Part shown: positions 1 to 10,554 of the stretch, in pieces
Layout: each line of letters begins with the position of its first letter
How positions within the stretch are numbered: position 1 is the first letter of the stretch
Assembly (NCBI RefSeq): GCF_030296575.1
Contig: NZ_AP027729.1
Location: 620,001-684,000 of the forward strand
Length of the DNA stretch: 64,000 nt
Direction of reading: 5' to 3'
Source of the DNA: Paraoerskovia sediminicola
GTDB taxonomy: Bacteria > Actinomycetota > Actinomycetes > Actinomycetales > Cellulomonadaceae
The notes under the pieces: generated by a model
Database searches by the model: none
Told to the model about the DNA's origin: nothing
Seen by the model: only the letters and a program-made list of their open reading frames with translations
Program-made: the position numbers and the translations under genes

Positions 1-28
1 GCCGTCCCGCGACCGTCGCCCGACCCCT

Positions 29-55
29 GGGGTGCCGGACGCCGTCCGGCACCCC
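29..55. terminator. Hairpin upstream of glpK
   Basis: A perfect 12-bp stem (GGGGTGCCGGAC at 29-40 with GTCCGGCACCCC at 44-55) and a 3-nt loop ends 41 bases before the glpK start. It is probably the terminator or attenuator of a preceding gene outside the window (glpF is the usual neighbour, but that is inference). No T-tract follows, which is common in high-GC actinobacteria. Confidence 0.6.
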
Positions 56-96
56 GCAGACCAACGAACCCATCACTGCAGAAGGACTGAGAACAC

Positions 97-1614
97 ATGG
101 CTGACTACGTCCTCGCGATCGACCAGGGAACCACCAGCTCCCGGGCCATCGTCTTCAACCACGCCGGCGAGATCCACTCGACCGGGCAGCTCGAGCACGA
201 CCAGATCTTCCCGAAGGCGGGCTGGGTCGAGCACAACCCGGAGCAGATCTGGAGCAACGTCCGCGAGGCCGTCGGGCTCGCCCTGACCCGCGGCAACGTG
301 ACGCACTCCGACATCGCCGCCGTCGGCATCACCAACCAGCGCGAGACCGCGGTGGTCTGGGACAAGAGCACCGGCAAGCCCGTCTACAACGCGATCGTCT
401 GGCAGGACACCCGGACCCAGAAGATCGTCGACGAGCTCGGCGGCGACGAGGGTGCCGACAAGTACAAGTCGATCGTCGGCCTCCCGCTCGCGACCTACTT
501 CTCGGGCCCCAAGGTCAAGTGGATCCTCGACAACGTCGAGGGCGCCCGCGAAGCCGCCGACCGTGGCGACCTGCTGTTCGGCAACACCGACACCTGGGTG
601 CTGTGGAACATGACGGGCGGCCCCGAGGGCGGCGTCCACGTCACGGACGTCACCAACGCGTCGCGGACCATGCTCATGGACCTCGACACGCTGTCGTGGC
701 GCGAGGACATCGCCTCGGACATGGGCATCCCGATGTCGATGCTCCCCGAGATCAGGTCGTCCTCCGAGGTGTACGGCAAGGGCCGCCAGCGCGGCATGCT
801 CCCCGACGTGCCGATCGCCGGGATCCTCGGCGACCAGCAGGCCGCGACGTTCGGCCAGGCGTGCTTCGAGGTCGGCCAGGCCAAGAACACCTACGGCACC
901 GGCAACTTCATCCTCATCAACACGGGCACCGAGAAGGTGATGAGCAAGAACGGCCTGCTCACCACGGTCTGCTACAAGATCGGCGACAACGACCCGGTGT
1001 ACGCGCTCGAGGGCTCGGTCGCCGTGACCGGCTCGCTCGTCCAGTGGATGCGCGACAACCTCGGCATGTTCGAGGACGCCCCCGACGTCGAGTGGATGGC
1101 GAAGAAGGTCGACGACAACGGTGGCGCGTACTTCGTGCCCGCGTTCTCCGGCCTGTTCGCGCCGTACTGGCGTTCCGACGCGCGCGGCGCCCTGGTCGGG
1201 CTCACCCGGTTCGTCAACCGCAACCACATCGCCCGCGCGGCGCTGGAGGCCACGGCCTACCAGTCGCGCGAGGTCGTGGACGCGATGAACGCGGACTCCG
1301 GCGTGGACCTCACCGAGCTGCGCGTCGACGGCGGCATGGTCGCGAACGAGCTGCTCATGCAGTTCCAGGCCGACCAGCTCGGGGTGGACGTCGTCCGCCC
1401 GGAGGTCGCCGAGACCACGGCGCTCGGTGCCGCGTACGCGGCCGGCATCGCGGTCGGCTTCTGGGACGGCGAGCAGGACGTCATCGACAACTGGAACGAG
1501 GGCAAGCGCTGGTCGCCGAACATGGACGGCGACGAGCGCGACCGCCTGTACCGCAACTGGAAGAAGGCCGTCACGAAGACGATGGACTGGGTGGACGACG
1601 ACGTGGAGCAGTAG
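97..1614 (+). CDS. glpK: Glycerol kinase
   Basis: Phosphorylates glycerol to sn-glycerol-3-phosphate with ATP in the cytoplasm. The 505-aa product has the usual family length. The N-terminal phosphate-binding motif DQGTTSSR is at residues 9-16, the FGGY kinase signature spans Y134-N146, and the catalytic-base region GILGDQQA places Asp246 where E. coli GlpK has Asp245/246. The C-terminal ATPase-fold segment ([14 protein letters not shown]) is also intact. An AAGGAC-like ribosome site precedes the ATG. It is followed by a strong hairpin and a convergent regulator gene, so it ends its transcription unit here. Identification is by clear family motifs. Confidence 0.97.
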   Translation: MADYVLAIDQGTTSSRAIVFNHAGEIHSTGQLEHDQIFPKAGWVEHNPEQIWSNVREAVGLALTRGNVTHSDIAAVGITNQRETAVVWDKSTGKPVYNAIVWQDTRTQKIVDELGGDEGADKYKSIVGLPLATYFSGPKVKWILDNVEGAREAADRGDLLFGNTDTWVLWNMTGGPEGGVHVTDVTNASRTMLMDLDTLSWREDIASDMGIPMSMLPEIRSSSEVYGKGRQRGMLPDVPIAGILGDQQAATFGQACFEVGQAKNTYGTGNFILINTGTEKVMSKNGLLTTVCYKIGDNDPVYALEGSVAVTGSLVQWMRDNLGMFEDAPDVEWMAKKVDDNGGAYFVPAFSGLFAPYWRSDARGALVGLTRFVNRNHIARAALEATAYQSREVVDAMNADSGVDLTELRVDGGMVANELLMQFQADQLGVDVVRPEVAETTALGAAYAAGIAVGFWDGEQDVIDNWNEGKRWSPNMDGDERDRLYRNWKKAVTKTMDWVDDDVEQ

Positions 1615-1672
1615 CCCGCACCACCGCCCGGCGGCGAGGGCGATCCTCCCGCCGTCGGGCCCCGATCAGTTC

Positions 1673-1709
1673 GGAGGTCCCCCGCGAGCGACACTCGCGG
1701 GGGACCTCC
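1673..1709. terminator. Bidirectional terminator between glpK and the RamB-like gene
   Basis: Perfect 16-bp inverted repeat (1673-1688 with 1694-1709) and a 5-nt CGACA loop, in the gap between two convergent genes. No U-tract is present on either strand. Confidence 0.75.
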
Positions 1710-1781
1710 GCTGCGTCCGGGCGCCGCAGACCTCGCCCTTCCTCACCCGGCAGAGCGGGACCGGGATCAGCGGGACGGGGG

Positions 1782-3238
1782 TCAGGTGTCGGACGACGGC
1801 GCGTGCCGGTCCAGGAACCGGTAGACCTCCGCGTCGTCCACCCCGGGGAACGCGCCGCGCGGCAGGGCTGCGAGCACCTGCTGGTGCATGCGGGCGCTCG
1901 GCCAGGCCGCACCGTTCCACCGACCGTCCGCCTCGGCGTCGGGCCTGCGGCAGCAGGACTCGTCGGGGCACGTCGAGACCTTGCGGGCCGTGGTGTCGCG
2001 GCCGCGGAACCAGCGGGCCGACCCGAAGGGCACCCCGACCGTGATCGAGAACTCCCCGGCCGCCGTCGCCCCGGTCTGGGTCGAGCACCAGAAGGTCCCC
2101 GCGGGGGTGTCGGTGTACTGGTACGACTCGGTCGCCCGGTCGCGGTGCGCGAACGCCTCGCGCGCCGCCCAGCGCCGGCAGACGAGCTGCCCCTCGATGG
2201 CGCCGGTCACGTCGGCCGGGAGCGGCAGGCCGTCGTTCGCGTACCCGCGGAACAGGGCGCCGTCGTCCCCCACGCGCATGAAGTGCAGCGGGATGCCCAG
2301 GTGCACCGTCGCGAGGTTCGTGAAGCGCTGCGCCGCCGCCTCGTGCGTCACCCCGAACGCGTCCCGCAGGTCCTCGACGGCGAGGTCGCGCGCCCGCTTG
2401 CGGGTCTCCAGGAACTCGACCGCCGCGGACTCGGGGATCAGGCAGGCGGCGGAGAAGTAGGTGATCTCGACCCGCTGGCGCAGGAACTGCGCGTACGACG
2501 TCGGCCGCTCGTGGCCCAGCACGCGGTGGGCGAGGGCCTGGAGCGCGAGGGACCGCAGCCCGTGGCCGCCGGGGATCGACGCCGGGGGCAGGTAGATGCG
2601 GCCGTGGTTGAGGTCGGTGACCGTCCGGGTCGAGTGCGGCAGGTCGTCGACGTGCCAGATCGTGAAGCCCAGCTGCTCGGCCATCCGCGCCACGGTGCGG
2701 TGGGTGAGCGCGCCCACGGTGTACCCCGCGGCGCGCGTCATCTTCTCCGCGAGCGCCTCGATCTCGGGCATGTGGTTGTCGCGGCGCTGCCGTTCGAGGC
2801 GCAGCTCGGTGTTGGCGCGGCGGGCCTCCTCCGGGGTGGCGATCGCCTCGGTGGCGCGGCGGGTGAGCTCGCGGTGCAGGCCGACGAGGTTCTCGAGCAC
2901 GGGCAGCGCGAGCCGGCTGCCGGCCCGGACGGGCGCGAGGCCGAGCGTCCCGTAGAGCGGGCCGCGCTGCGCGCGGTCCAGCTCGATCTCGAGGGCTGCG
3001 CGCCTCGAGGAGGCTCCTCGGCGAGCAGGTCCGCCACGGTGACGCCGAGGGCGGGGGCGAGCTGTTGGAGCAGCGAGAGGCGAGGTTCGCGGCGGCCGTT
3101 CTCGATCATGGACAGCAGGCTCGGGGCGACGCCGACCGCGGCCCCGAGCGCGTCGAGGGTCAGGTCCCGCCCGGTCCGGAAGTGTCGGATCCTGCGGCCG
3201 AGGGTGATCAGGTCACCGTGATGCAGTTCACCCGTCAT
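1782..3238 (-). CDS. RamB/MccR-like XRE-family regulator (apparent frameshift near 3000-3020)
   Basis: About 485 aa if read through one apparent base deletion. The N-terminal XRE helix-turn-helix ([20 protein letters not shown], then [15 protein letters not shown]) lies upstream in one frame. After the shift the sequence continues as [20 protein letters not shown] and runs into a conserved C-terminal domain with HRVLGHERP and a Cys-containing segment ([10 protein letters not shown]). This is the layout of short-chain acyl-CoA/acetate metabolism regulators such as Corynebacterium RamB. Its divergent neighbour is PEP carboxykinase, consistent with control of gluconeogenesis (inference). The shift lies in a GAGGAGCCTCCTC inverted repeat and is probably a sequencing compression. 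No Shine-Dalgarno is visible, so the mRNA may be leaderless. Confidence 0.85.
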
Positions 3239-3240
3239 GG

Positions 3241-3257
3241 CTTCACGCTACGTGAAG
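3241..3257. promoter_or_regulatory. Inverted repeat CTTCACG-N3-CGTGAAG, candidate operator
   Basis: A perfect 7-bp inverted repeat lies two bases upstream of the RamB-like start codon. A further CTTCACG half-site is at 3268-3274 and a CGGTGAAG-like half at 3284-3291. The cluster sits in the 130-bp divergent region with pckG and is a natural autoregulatory/pckG operator. The sequence differs from the published Corynebacterium RamB box (AACTTTGCAAA), so assignment to this regulator is inference from position. Confidence 0.5.
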
Positions 3258-3368
3258 ATCATCATTTCTTCACGCGCGCGCCACGGTGAAGTCGGCGCCG
3301 CACGCTGGAAGAGTCGAGGCATCAGGACACGAGCGAACCACGCTGCACCCGCCACCCGGAGGACCCCG

Positions 3369-5294
3369 ATGACCATCAGCGCGAACCCCCGCCGCACCCG
3401 CCTCTCGTCGACCACCCCTGACGACTCGGCGTTCTCCGGCTCGAACGCCGTCCGCGCCACCGAGTGGGTGCGCGGCGTCGCCGAGCTGACCCGGCCCGAC
3501 CGGATCGTGTGGTGCGACGGCTCCGACGAGGAGCGGCAGGGCCTGATCGCCGAGATGGTCGAGACGGGCACGCTCCTGCCGCTCGACCCGGACCTGCGCC
3601 CCGGGAGCTACCTCGCGCGCTCCGACCCCGACGACGTCGCCCGCGTCGAGTCCCGGACGTTCATCTGCTCGGAGGACCAGGCGGACGCCGGACCGACGAA
3701 CAACTGGCGCGAGCCCGCCGCGATGCGGGCCGAGCTCCAGGAGGTGTTCCGCGGGTCGATGCGCGGACGCACCATGTACGTCGTGCCCTTCTCGATGGGG
3801 CCCGTCGGCGGGCCGCTGTCGCAGATCGGCATCGAGATCACCGACTCGCCGTACGTCGTCGTCTCCATGGGCACGATGACGCGCGTGGGCCGCGAGGTCA
3901 TGGACCTGGTCGACGCCGGAGCGCCCTTCGTCCCCGCGGTGCACTCCGTCGGCGCGCCGCTCGTGACGACCACCGAGGGCACGGGAGACGCGCCCGAGGC
4001 GCCAGCACCGGACGTCCGCCACGACGACGTCCCGTGGCCGTGCAACGAGACCAAGTACATCGTCCACTTCCCCGAGTCCCGCGAGATCTGGTCCTACGGG
4101 TCCGGGTACGGCGGCAACGCGCTGCTCGGCAAGAAGTGCTTCGCGCTGCGCATCGCCTCGGCGATGGGCCGTGACGAGGGCTGGCTCGCCGAGCACATGC
4201 TGATCATCCGGGCCACCTCCCCGCGGGCCGCGCGTACCACCTGGCCGCGGCGTTCCCGTCGGCGTGCGGCAAGACGAACCTCGCGATGCTCCGTCCGACG
4301 ATCCCCGGCTGGACGGTCGAGACCATCGGCGACGACATCGCCTGGATGCGCCCCGGACCCGACGGCACCCTGCGGGCGATCAACCCCGAGGCCGGGTTCT
4401 TCGGCGTCGCGCCCGGGACCGGCGACACGACGAACCCGACGGCCGTCGCGACCTTCACGCGCGACACCATCTTCACGAACGTCGCCCTGACGGACGACGG
4501 CGACGTCTGGTGGGAGGGTCTGACCGACACTCCCCGGCGCACCTGACCGACTGGCAGGGTCGCGACTGGACGCCGGCCGACGGCGAGGCGGGTCGCCCCG
4601 CGGCGCACCCGAACTCCCGGTTCACGGTCGCGGCCGCGCAGTGCCCCTCGATCGCCGACACCTGGGAGGACCCGGAGGGGTCCCCCTCGACGCCATCGTC
4701 TTCGGCGGACGCCGGGCGACCAACGTGCCGCTCGTGGCGCAGGCGTTCGACTGGGGCCACGGCGTCTTCATGGGAGCCACCATCTCGTCGGAGCGCACCG
4801 CCGCCGCCGAGGGCACCGTCGGCGAGCTGCGCCGCGACCCGTTCGCGATGCTGCCGTTCTGCGGCTACGACATGGCCGACCACTGGTCCCACTGGCTCGA
4901 GGTCGGCGCGGCCGTCGCCCCCGAGCACCGGCCCCTGGTCTTCCAGGTGAACTGGTTCCGCAAGGGTGACGACGGCTCGTTCCTGTGGCCCGGGTTCGGC
5001 GAGAACTCGCGCGTCGTCTCGTGGATCACGCAGCAGGTGGACCGCGCCCGGCGTCGCCGCACGGACGTCGGAGCGGTCGCGTCGCCCGTGGGCCTGGTCC
5101 CCGCGCCCGGTGCGCTGGACGTCGCCGGGCTCGACCTGCCGGACGGCGCCCTCGAGGCCCTGTTCGACGTCCCGGCCGGGTCGTGGCTCGCGGAGGCCGA
5201 CCTCACCGAGGAGTTCTTCGACCGGTTCGGCGACCGGGTCCCGGCGCGGCTGCGGGAGGAGCTGGCGGACCTGCGGGCGCGGTTGCGCGCCTGA
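3369..5294 (+). CDS. pckG: Phosphoenolpyruvate carboxykinase (GTP), three apparent frameshifts
   Basis: Converts oxaloacetate and GTP to PEP, CO2 and GDP, the entry to gluconeogenesis. The product is about 642 aa when three one-base deletions are repaired, at about 4219-4227, 4532-4535 and 4677-4680, all at G/C runs. Conserved blocks then join in order: [12 protein letters not shown], the substrate-binding [12 protein letters not shown] and [18 protein letters not shown], the GTP P-loop [15 protein letters not shown], the metal-binding [10 protein letters not shown], then [12 protein letters not shown] and [11 protein letters not shown]. The frames step consistently (each shift is -1). A GGAGG site 7 nt before ATG 3369 fixes the start. 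All family motifs are present, so the enzyme is probably functional and the shifts are read errors. Confidence 0.93.
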
Positions 5295-5400
5295 TCGACC
5301 TCTGGTCGGCGCGAGGGTTCGTGTGTACGATCAGCGGACCCACCATCGATCGGCGATCGAAGGTTCCGGGCCCGTCCGCCCCCATGGCGGTGACGATCCG

Positions 5401-5416
5401 GCAGTCGTACGACTGC
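5401..5416. promoter_or_regulatory. 16-bp perfect palindrome GCAGTCGTACGACTGC
   Basis: Exact dyad in the 207-bp gap between pckG and the 8-oxoguanine deaminase, 85 bp upstream of the latter's start. A TACGAT -10-like hexamer lies at 5326-5331. It is a candidate repressor operator; no regulator gene is adjacent. Confidence 0.4.
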
Positions 5417-5501
5417 TCGGGACAGGGCGCAGGGTCGAGCTGCACCGGCGTCCGCCGGCGGCGAGACCCTTCCTGATCGCCACCTCACCGGAGGAGCCGT
5501 C

Positions 5502-6892
5502 ATGACGGAGTCCCTGCTCATCACCCACGCCCACCTCGTCGTCGACACGGGGTACGAGATCGCCGACGGCTGGGTCGCGATCACCGACGGGACGGTCACC
5601 GCCGTCGGACCCGGGAGCGTGGCGCCGCCGGCGGCGCCCGCAGGGCCCGGCGGCACGCCCGGCGAGCGCCCCGTCATCGACGCCGGCGGGCGCCTGGTCA
5701 CCGCGGGCCTGATCAACACCCACCACCACATGTACCAGAACCTGACGCGCGCGTTCGCGCCGTCGGTCGACGGGACGCTGTTCGAGTGGCTCACCACGCT
5801 CTACCCGGTCTGGGCCGGGCTCGACGAGGAGTCGGTCTACGTCTCGACGTACGTCGCGATGGCCGAGCTCCTCATGGGCGGCTGCACCACGTCCATGGAC
5901 CACCAGTACGTGCACCCGCGCCCGAACCTCATCGACGCGCAGGTCCGCGCGGCCCGGGACGTGGGCTTCCGGTTCCACGCGACCCGCGGCTCGATGACCC
6001 GCAGCGTCGAGGACGGCGGGCTGCCGCCGGCGAGCGTCGTCCAGGACAAGGACGCCGTGCTCGCCGACAGCGAGCGCCTGGTCTCCGCCTACCACGAGCG
6101 CGGCGCCGGGGCGATGATCCAGGTCGCCCTCGCGCCCTGCTCGCCGTTCTCCGTCCAGAAGGACGTGATGATCGAGACGGCGCAGCTCGCGGAACGCCTC
6201 GACGTCCGCCTCCACACCCACCTGGCCGAGGACCACGACGAGGACGACTACTGCCTGGAGACCTACGGCGTCCGACCGGTCGACTACTTCGAGGAGGTCG
6301 GCTGGCTGACCGACCGCTCGTGGGTCGCGCACTGCGTCTACCCGGACGACAGCGAGATCGCCCGCCTCGGCGCGGCAGGGGTCGGGGTCGCCCACTGCCC
6401 CAGCTCGAACATGATGCTCGCGGGCGGGACGGCGAAGGTCGCCGAGATGCGCGCCGCAGGCACCCCGTCGGGCTCGGGTGCGACGGGTCGTCGTCGAACG
6501 ACGCCGCGTCGCTGTGGCTCGAGGCCCGCACCGCGCTGCTGCTCTCGCGCTACCGCCAGGGCCCGGGCACGCCGACGGCGCTGAACGCCCGCGAGGTGCT
6601 CGACGTCGCGACCCGCGGGTCGGCGCGCTGCCTCGGCCGCGACGACATCGGCCACCTGCGCCCGGGGGCGTCCGCCGACCTCGTGGTCTGGGACGCGCAC
6701 AAGATCTCGCTCGCCGGTGCGCACACCGACCCGGTCGAGGCCTGGCTGCGCACCGGTCCCGCGCGGGCGATGACCACGGTCGTCGCGGGCGAGGTGCTCG
6801 TGGACGGCGGCGAGCCCCGCCTGAGCGGCCTCGGCGACGCGCTGACCGACCACCGCCGGGTCTCGCGCCGTCTGCAGCGTCTCACCGACTGA
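5502..6892 (+). CDS. 8-oxoguanine deaminase-like amidohydrolase (apparent frameshift near 6463)
   Basis: Metal-dependent hydrolase of the guanine/8-oxoguanine deaminase branch of the amidohydrolase superfamily, predicted to deaminate oxidised guanine in purine catabolism. About 463 aa after restoring one base at the CCCC run 6463-6466. Visible metal and substrate motifs are the HxH at residues 74-76 (GLINTHHHMYQNLTRA), HTHLAED, WVAHCVYPDD, and after the shift GLGCDGSSSND with the metal-ligand Asp. The block NLTRAFAPSVDGTLFEWL followed by TLYPVWAGL is typical of 8-oxoguanine deaminases rather than plain guanine deaminases. A GGAGGAG site precedes the ATG. Related activities such as isoxanthopterin or other cyclic deaminases cannot be excluded. 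Confidence 0.85.
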
Positions 6893-6938
6893 CGCACGGA
6901 CGGGCGCAGCTCCGGAGCCGGGCTGGGAGGATGGGCGC

Positions 6939-7505
6939 GTGAGCCACACCGACGATCACGCGCCCGTCCCCGACCTGTCCCTCATGCCCGAGGACCGGGC
7001 CCCCGACGGCAACGGGGCGCCCGCCGCCCGGGCCACGCCCGTGCCGCACCTCGCGTTCTTCGAGCCCCGGATCGCCGGGAACACGGGCAACGCGATCCGG
7101 CTCTCGGCCGTCACGGGCGGGACGCTCCATCTCGTCGAGCCGCTCGGCTTCGACCTCTCGGAGCCCAAGCTCAAGCGGGCCGGGCTGGACTACCACGACC
7201 TGGCGAGCGTCGTCGTCCACCCCGACCTCGAGGCCCTGCTCGCCGCGCTGCCCGGCTCGCGGGTGCTGGCCTTCACGACCCAGGCGACCACGCGCTACAC
7301 GGACGTCGAGTACCGGCCGGACGACGTGCTGCTCTTCGGCCCGGAACCCACCGGCCTACCTCCGGAGGTCCTCGGGCACGCGAGGGTGACGGACCAGGTA
7401 CGCATCCCGATGCTCTCCGGGCGACGCTCGCTCAACCTCACGTCGAGCGCGTCGATCGTCAGCTACGAGGCGTGGCGCCAGTCGGGCTTCGCGGGAGGCG
7501 TCTGA
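6939..7505 (+). CDS. trmL: tRNA (cytidine(34)-2'-O)-methyltransferase, SPOUT family
   Basis: Methylates the ribose of wobble nucleotide 34 in tRNA-Leu isoacceptors using SAM. The 188-aa protein carries the three SPOUT motifs: FEPRIAGNTGNAIRL, then LLFGPEPTGLP, then IPMLSGRRSLNLTSS forming the knotted SAM site. About 30 extra low-complexity N-terminal residues precede the core, so a later start is possible. The GTG at 6939 is preceded by GGGAGG at 8 nt. It is 36 bp from the downstream antiporter gene and probably co-transcribed. Confidence 0.92.
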   Translation: MSHTDDHAPVPDLSLMPEDRAPDGNGAPAARATPVPHLAFFEPRIAGNTGNAIRLSAVTGGTLHLVEPLGFDLSEPKLKRAGLDYHDLASVVVHPDLEALLAALPGSRVLAFTTQATTRYTDVEYRPDDVLLFGPEPTGLPPEVLGHARVTDQVRIPMLSGRRSLNLTSSASIVSYEAWRQSGFAGGV

Positions 7506-7541
7506 GATGGGCCTCGCGCAGCGGTCGGGTCGGGTGGACCC

Positions 7542-8795
7542 GTGACCACCACGACTCTCGCCGTGCTCGCCTGCCTCGTGCTGGTCTGGGCCGTCGGCTC
7601 GGGCGCGCTGCAACGCCGTGAGATCACGGGCCCGCTGGTCTTCGTCGCCGCAGGGGCGCTGCTCGCCAACGACGCGTGGGGGCTCGTGCCGCTCGACGTC
7701 GAGACCGGAGCGGTGCACACGCTCGCCGAGCTCGCGCTCGCGCTCGTGCTGTTCGGCGACGCCGTACGGATCGACCTAAGGGCCCTGCGCAGCACGGCGG
7801 CGCTGCCGGCCCGGCTGCTGCTCCTCGGGCTCCCGCTCACGCTGCTCGCGGGGACCGGGGCAGCGCTCCTGCTGCTCACCGACCTGCCGTGGGAGCTCGC
7901 GCTGTTCGTCGCCGCCGCCCTCGCACCGACCGATGCCGCACTGAGCTCGCAGGTCATCACGGACACACGGGTGCCGACCCGGCTCCGAGTCGCGCTCAAC
8001 GTGGAGAGCGGGCTCAACGACGGGCTCTCCACCCCCGTCGTGACCCTGGCGATCGCCCTCGCCGGGGTGAGCCTCGGCGTCGGCTCCCTCGAACGGCACG
8101 GGCTCGGTGGTGCGGCGCTCGAGATGCTCGTCGCACTCGGCATCGGCGCCGGGGTCGGAGCAGCAGGGGCCTGGGGCCTCGCGCTGTCCTCCCGGCGCGG
8201 GTGGGCCGCAGGCGGAGCCCTGCGCATCGGGACCCTGGCCACCGGCATCGCGGCCTTCGCGCTCGCCGTGGCGGCCGACGGCAACGGATTCGTCGCCGCG
8301 TTCGTCGGCGGACTCGTGTTCGGGCTGGTCACCGACCGTGAGCAGTGCGAGACGCACCGGACCACCGAGCTGGTCGAGCTGGGCGGTGAGCTGATGACGC
8401 TCGTGGTGTGGTTCATGTTCGGTGCGGCGCTCGTCCCCATGGCGGTGGAGCACGCGTCCTTCGCGACGGTCGGCTACGCGGTCGCGAGCCTCACCGTGGT
8501 CCGGCTGCTCCCGGTCGGCGCGGCGCTCCTCGGCTACCGGATCCCGGCGCGCGACGTCCTGTTCCTCGGGTGGTTCGGGCCACGAGGGCTCGCGTCCGTG
8601 GTCTTCGCGCTGCTCGCCCTGGAACAGCTCGGCGAGGGCCCCGTGGTGACGTCCGCCGTCGCGACGGTCGCGACGACCGTGCTCCTGTCCGTGGTCCTCC
8701 ACGGCGTGACCGCCGGGCCGGCCGCGTCCGCCTACGCGCGCGGCGGCCCGGAGCACCCGTCGTCGCCCGAGGCCCGCGGGAGCTACCTGAACTGA
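7542..8795 (+). CDS. CPA1-family cation:proton antiporter
   Basis: A 417-aa inner-membrane protein of the NhaP/CPA1 type exchanging Na+ or K+ for H+. About 11-12 hydrophobic segments run the whole length. Family motifs include FVAAALAPTDAALSSQV and the conserved NVESGLNDGLSTP (equivalent of the FESLLND exchanger motif). The region GWFGPRGLASVVFALL is also typical. Starts at GTG 7542. The C-terminus has no RCK or TrkA domain, so this is the short form. Ion specificity cannot be told from sequence. Confidence 0.9.
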   Translation: MTTTTLAVLACLVLVWAVGSGALQRREITGPLVFVAAGALLANDAWGLVPLDVETGAVHTLAELALALVLFGDAVRIDLRALRSTAALPARLLLLGLPLTLLAGTGAALLLLTDLPWELALFVAAALAPTDAALSSQVITDTRVPTRLRVALNVESGLNDGLSTPVVTLAIALAGVSLGVGSLERHGLGGAALEMLVALGIGAGVGAAGAWGLALSSRRGWAAGGALRIGTLATGIAAFALAVAADGNGFVAAFVGGLVFGLVTDREQCETHRTTELVELGGELMTLVVWFMFGAALVPMAVEHASFATVGYAVASLTVVRLLPVGAALLGYRIPARDVLFLGWFGPRGLASVVFALLALEQLGEGPVVTSAVATVATTVLLSVVLHGVTAGPAASAYARGGPEHPSSPEARGSYLN

Positions 8796-8849
8796 ACCGG
8801 CCCGAACCGGGCTGAGCCGGCGTTGGCCGGCGTCAGCCGGCCCGGACCG

Positions 8850-10333
8850 TCAGACCAGGTCGCGCACCGCCGCGTACTGCTCGCGGACCACGGGCTCGCC
8901 CTCCGCCTCGTAGACCGTGGCGGACGACGTCGTCCACCGCGGCGCCGACGCCTCGCCCGACAGCACCCAGGCGGCCTGGCGGGCCGCGCCGTCCGCCACG
9001 TACTCCCCGGGCTCCGGGACCGTGACGGGCATGCCGAAGACCTGGGGCGCGATGCGCCGCACGGCCTCCGACTGGGCACCGCCGCCGATGAGCACGAGGC
9101 GATCGACGGCGACGCCGAGGTCGCGCAGGGCGTCGAGGCCGTCGGCCAGGCCGCAGAGCATGCCCTCGACGTGCGCCCGCGCGACGTGGGCAGGGGTCGT
9201 GTTGCCGAGCCGCAGCCCGTGCAGCGTGCCCGTGGCGTCGGGGCGGTTCGGGGTGCGCTCGCCCTCCAGGTACGGGACGAGGACGAGTCCGTCGGAGCCG
9301 GCGGGCGCCTGGAGCGCGAGGCGGGAGAGGCCCGCGTGGTCGACGCCGAGCACGCGACGGGCGGCGTCGAGCACCCGGCTGGCGTTGAGGGTGCACGCGA
9401 GCGGCAGGTACGCACCGGTGGCGTCCGCGAAGCCGGTCACCATCCCGGTGCCGTCGGCGGTCTGCGCGGCCGCGATGGCGGAGACGACACCCGAGGTGCC
9501 GATCGACACCGCCACGTCGCCGGGGACCATCCCGAGGCCGAGCGCGGCCCCGGCGTTGTCGCCCGCACCGGGGCCGATCAGCGCGCCGCCCTCGACCTGG
9601 GCCCCGGCGACCGACCCTGCCGCGACCCCGCCGGACTCCCCCGGGCCGAGGACGCGGGGCAGCACGATCGCGTCGACGTCCGCCGCCCCGCGACGCAGCG
9701 CGAGCCCCAGCAGGTCGCGGCGGTACGCACCGCTCCCCCGTCGGCCGAGGCGTCGAGGTAGCCGGTCCCCGAGGCGTCGGAGCGGTCCGTGACGAGCGCC
9801 GACAGGTCGGGCTCGAGGCCCTCGCTGCGCGGGCCGAACCCCGCGATGCGCCAGGTCAGCCAGTCGTGAGGCAGGGCGACCGCCGCGATGCGGGCGGCGT
9901 TCTCGGGCTCTGCGTCGGCGAGCCAGCGCAGCTTCGTGACCGTGAGCGAGGCGACCAGGACGGAGCCGACGGCGTCCGCCCAGGCCTGCTCCCCCGCCGT
10001 CCCGGTCGACTCCCCGAGCTCGGAGATCAGGGCCAGCGCGGCGTCGGCCGAGCGCGTGTCGTTCCACAGCAGCGCGGGCCGGATCACCTCGCCGTCCTCG
10101 TCGAGCACGACCATGCCGTGCTGCTGACCGCCGACCGCGATCGCCGCCACGTCGTCGAGCCCGCCCGCCGCGGCCGAGGCCTCGCCGAACGCGACCCACC
10201 ACGCGGCGGGGTCGACCTCGGTGCCGTCAGGGTGCGGTGCCGTGCCGGAGCGGACGAGCGCCCCGGTCTCGGCATCGCGGACGACGATCTTGCAGGACTG
10301 CGTGGACGAGTCCACGCCGGCGACGAGGGGCAT
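8850..10333 (-). CDS. xylB: Xylulokinase (apparent frameshift at 9735-9739)
   Basis: Phosphorylates D-xylulose to xylulose-5-phosphate. About 494 aa after adding one base to a C5 run. FGGY-kinase motifs are seen: N-terminal [15 protein letters not shown] (ATP phosphate loop), [11 protein letters not shown] and [10 protein letters not shown] (sugar site). In the C-terminal lobe [15 protein letters not shown] contains the catalytic Asp, followed by [10 protein letters not shown] and the second lobe motif [14 protein letters not shown]. The frame before the shift ends in DASADG and resumes as [12 protein letters not shown]. Lies downstream of xylA on the same strand. Confidence 0.93.
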
Positions 10334-10429
10334 CGGTGCTCCGGGGTCTGTGCGGGCGTTCGGTCGGGTCGGGCAGGTCGGGCGTCAGGTCGGCTCAGGC
10401 CGCGTCAGGTCCGGTCAGCGACGTGGCGC

Positions 10430-10462
10430 GGCGTCCGCCCCGCCGCTCCGGGGCCGGACGCC
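10430..10462. terminator. Hairpin between xylA and xylB
   Basis: GGCGTCCGCCCC (10430-10441) pairs with GGGGCCGGACGCC (10450-10462) with a one-base bulge and an 8-nt loop. It lies in the 221-bp gap between xylA and xylB and could attenuate xylB relative to xylA. Confidence 0.5.
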
Positions 10463-10515
10463 GGCGCTCACGACGAGCGCGACGACGTCCAACCCCTGAG
10501 CGGACGAGCGGGACG

Positions 10516-10551
10516 GGTGGTGCTGGTGGTGCTGGTGGTGCCGGTGGTGCC
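10516..10551. repeat. Four tandem copies of a 9-bp unit GGTGGTGCY
   Basis: Units start at 10516, 10525, 10534 and 10543; two end in T and two in C. The array begins three bases after the xylA stop codon on the minus strand. It is non-coding as annotated and may be slippage-prone. Confidence 0.7.
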
Positions 10552-10554
10552 TGC

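Noticed and set aside
3369-5294. Programmed frameshifting as the explanation of the split pckG and other genes
   Set aside because: No slippery heptamer plus pseudoknot pattern; three shifts in one housekeeping gene, all -1 at plain G/C runs, fit sequencing error better.
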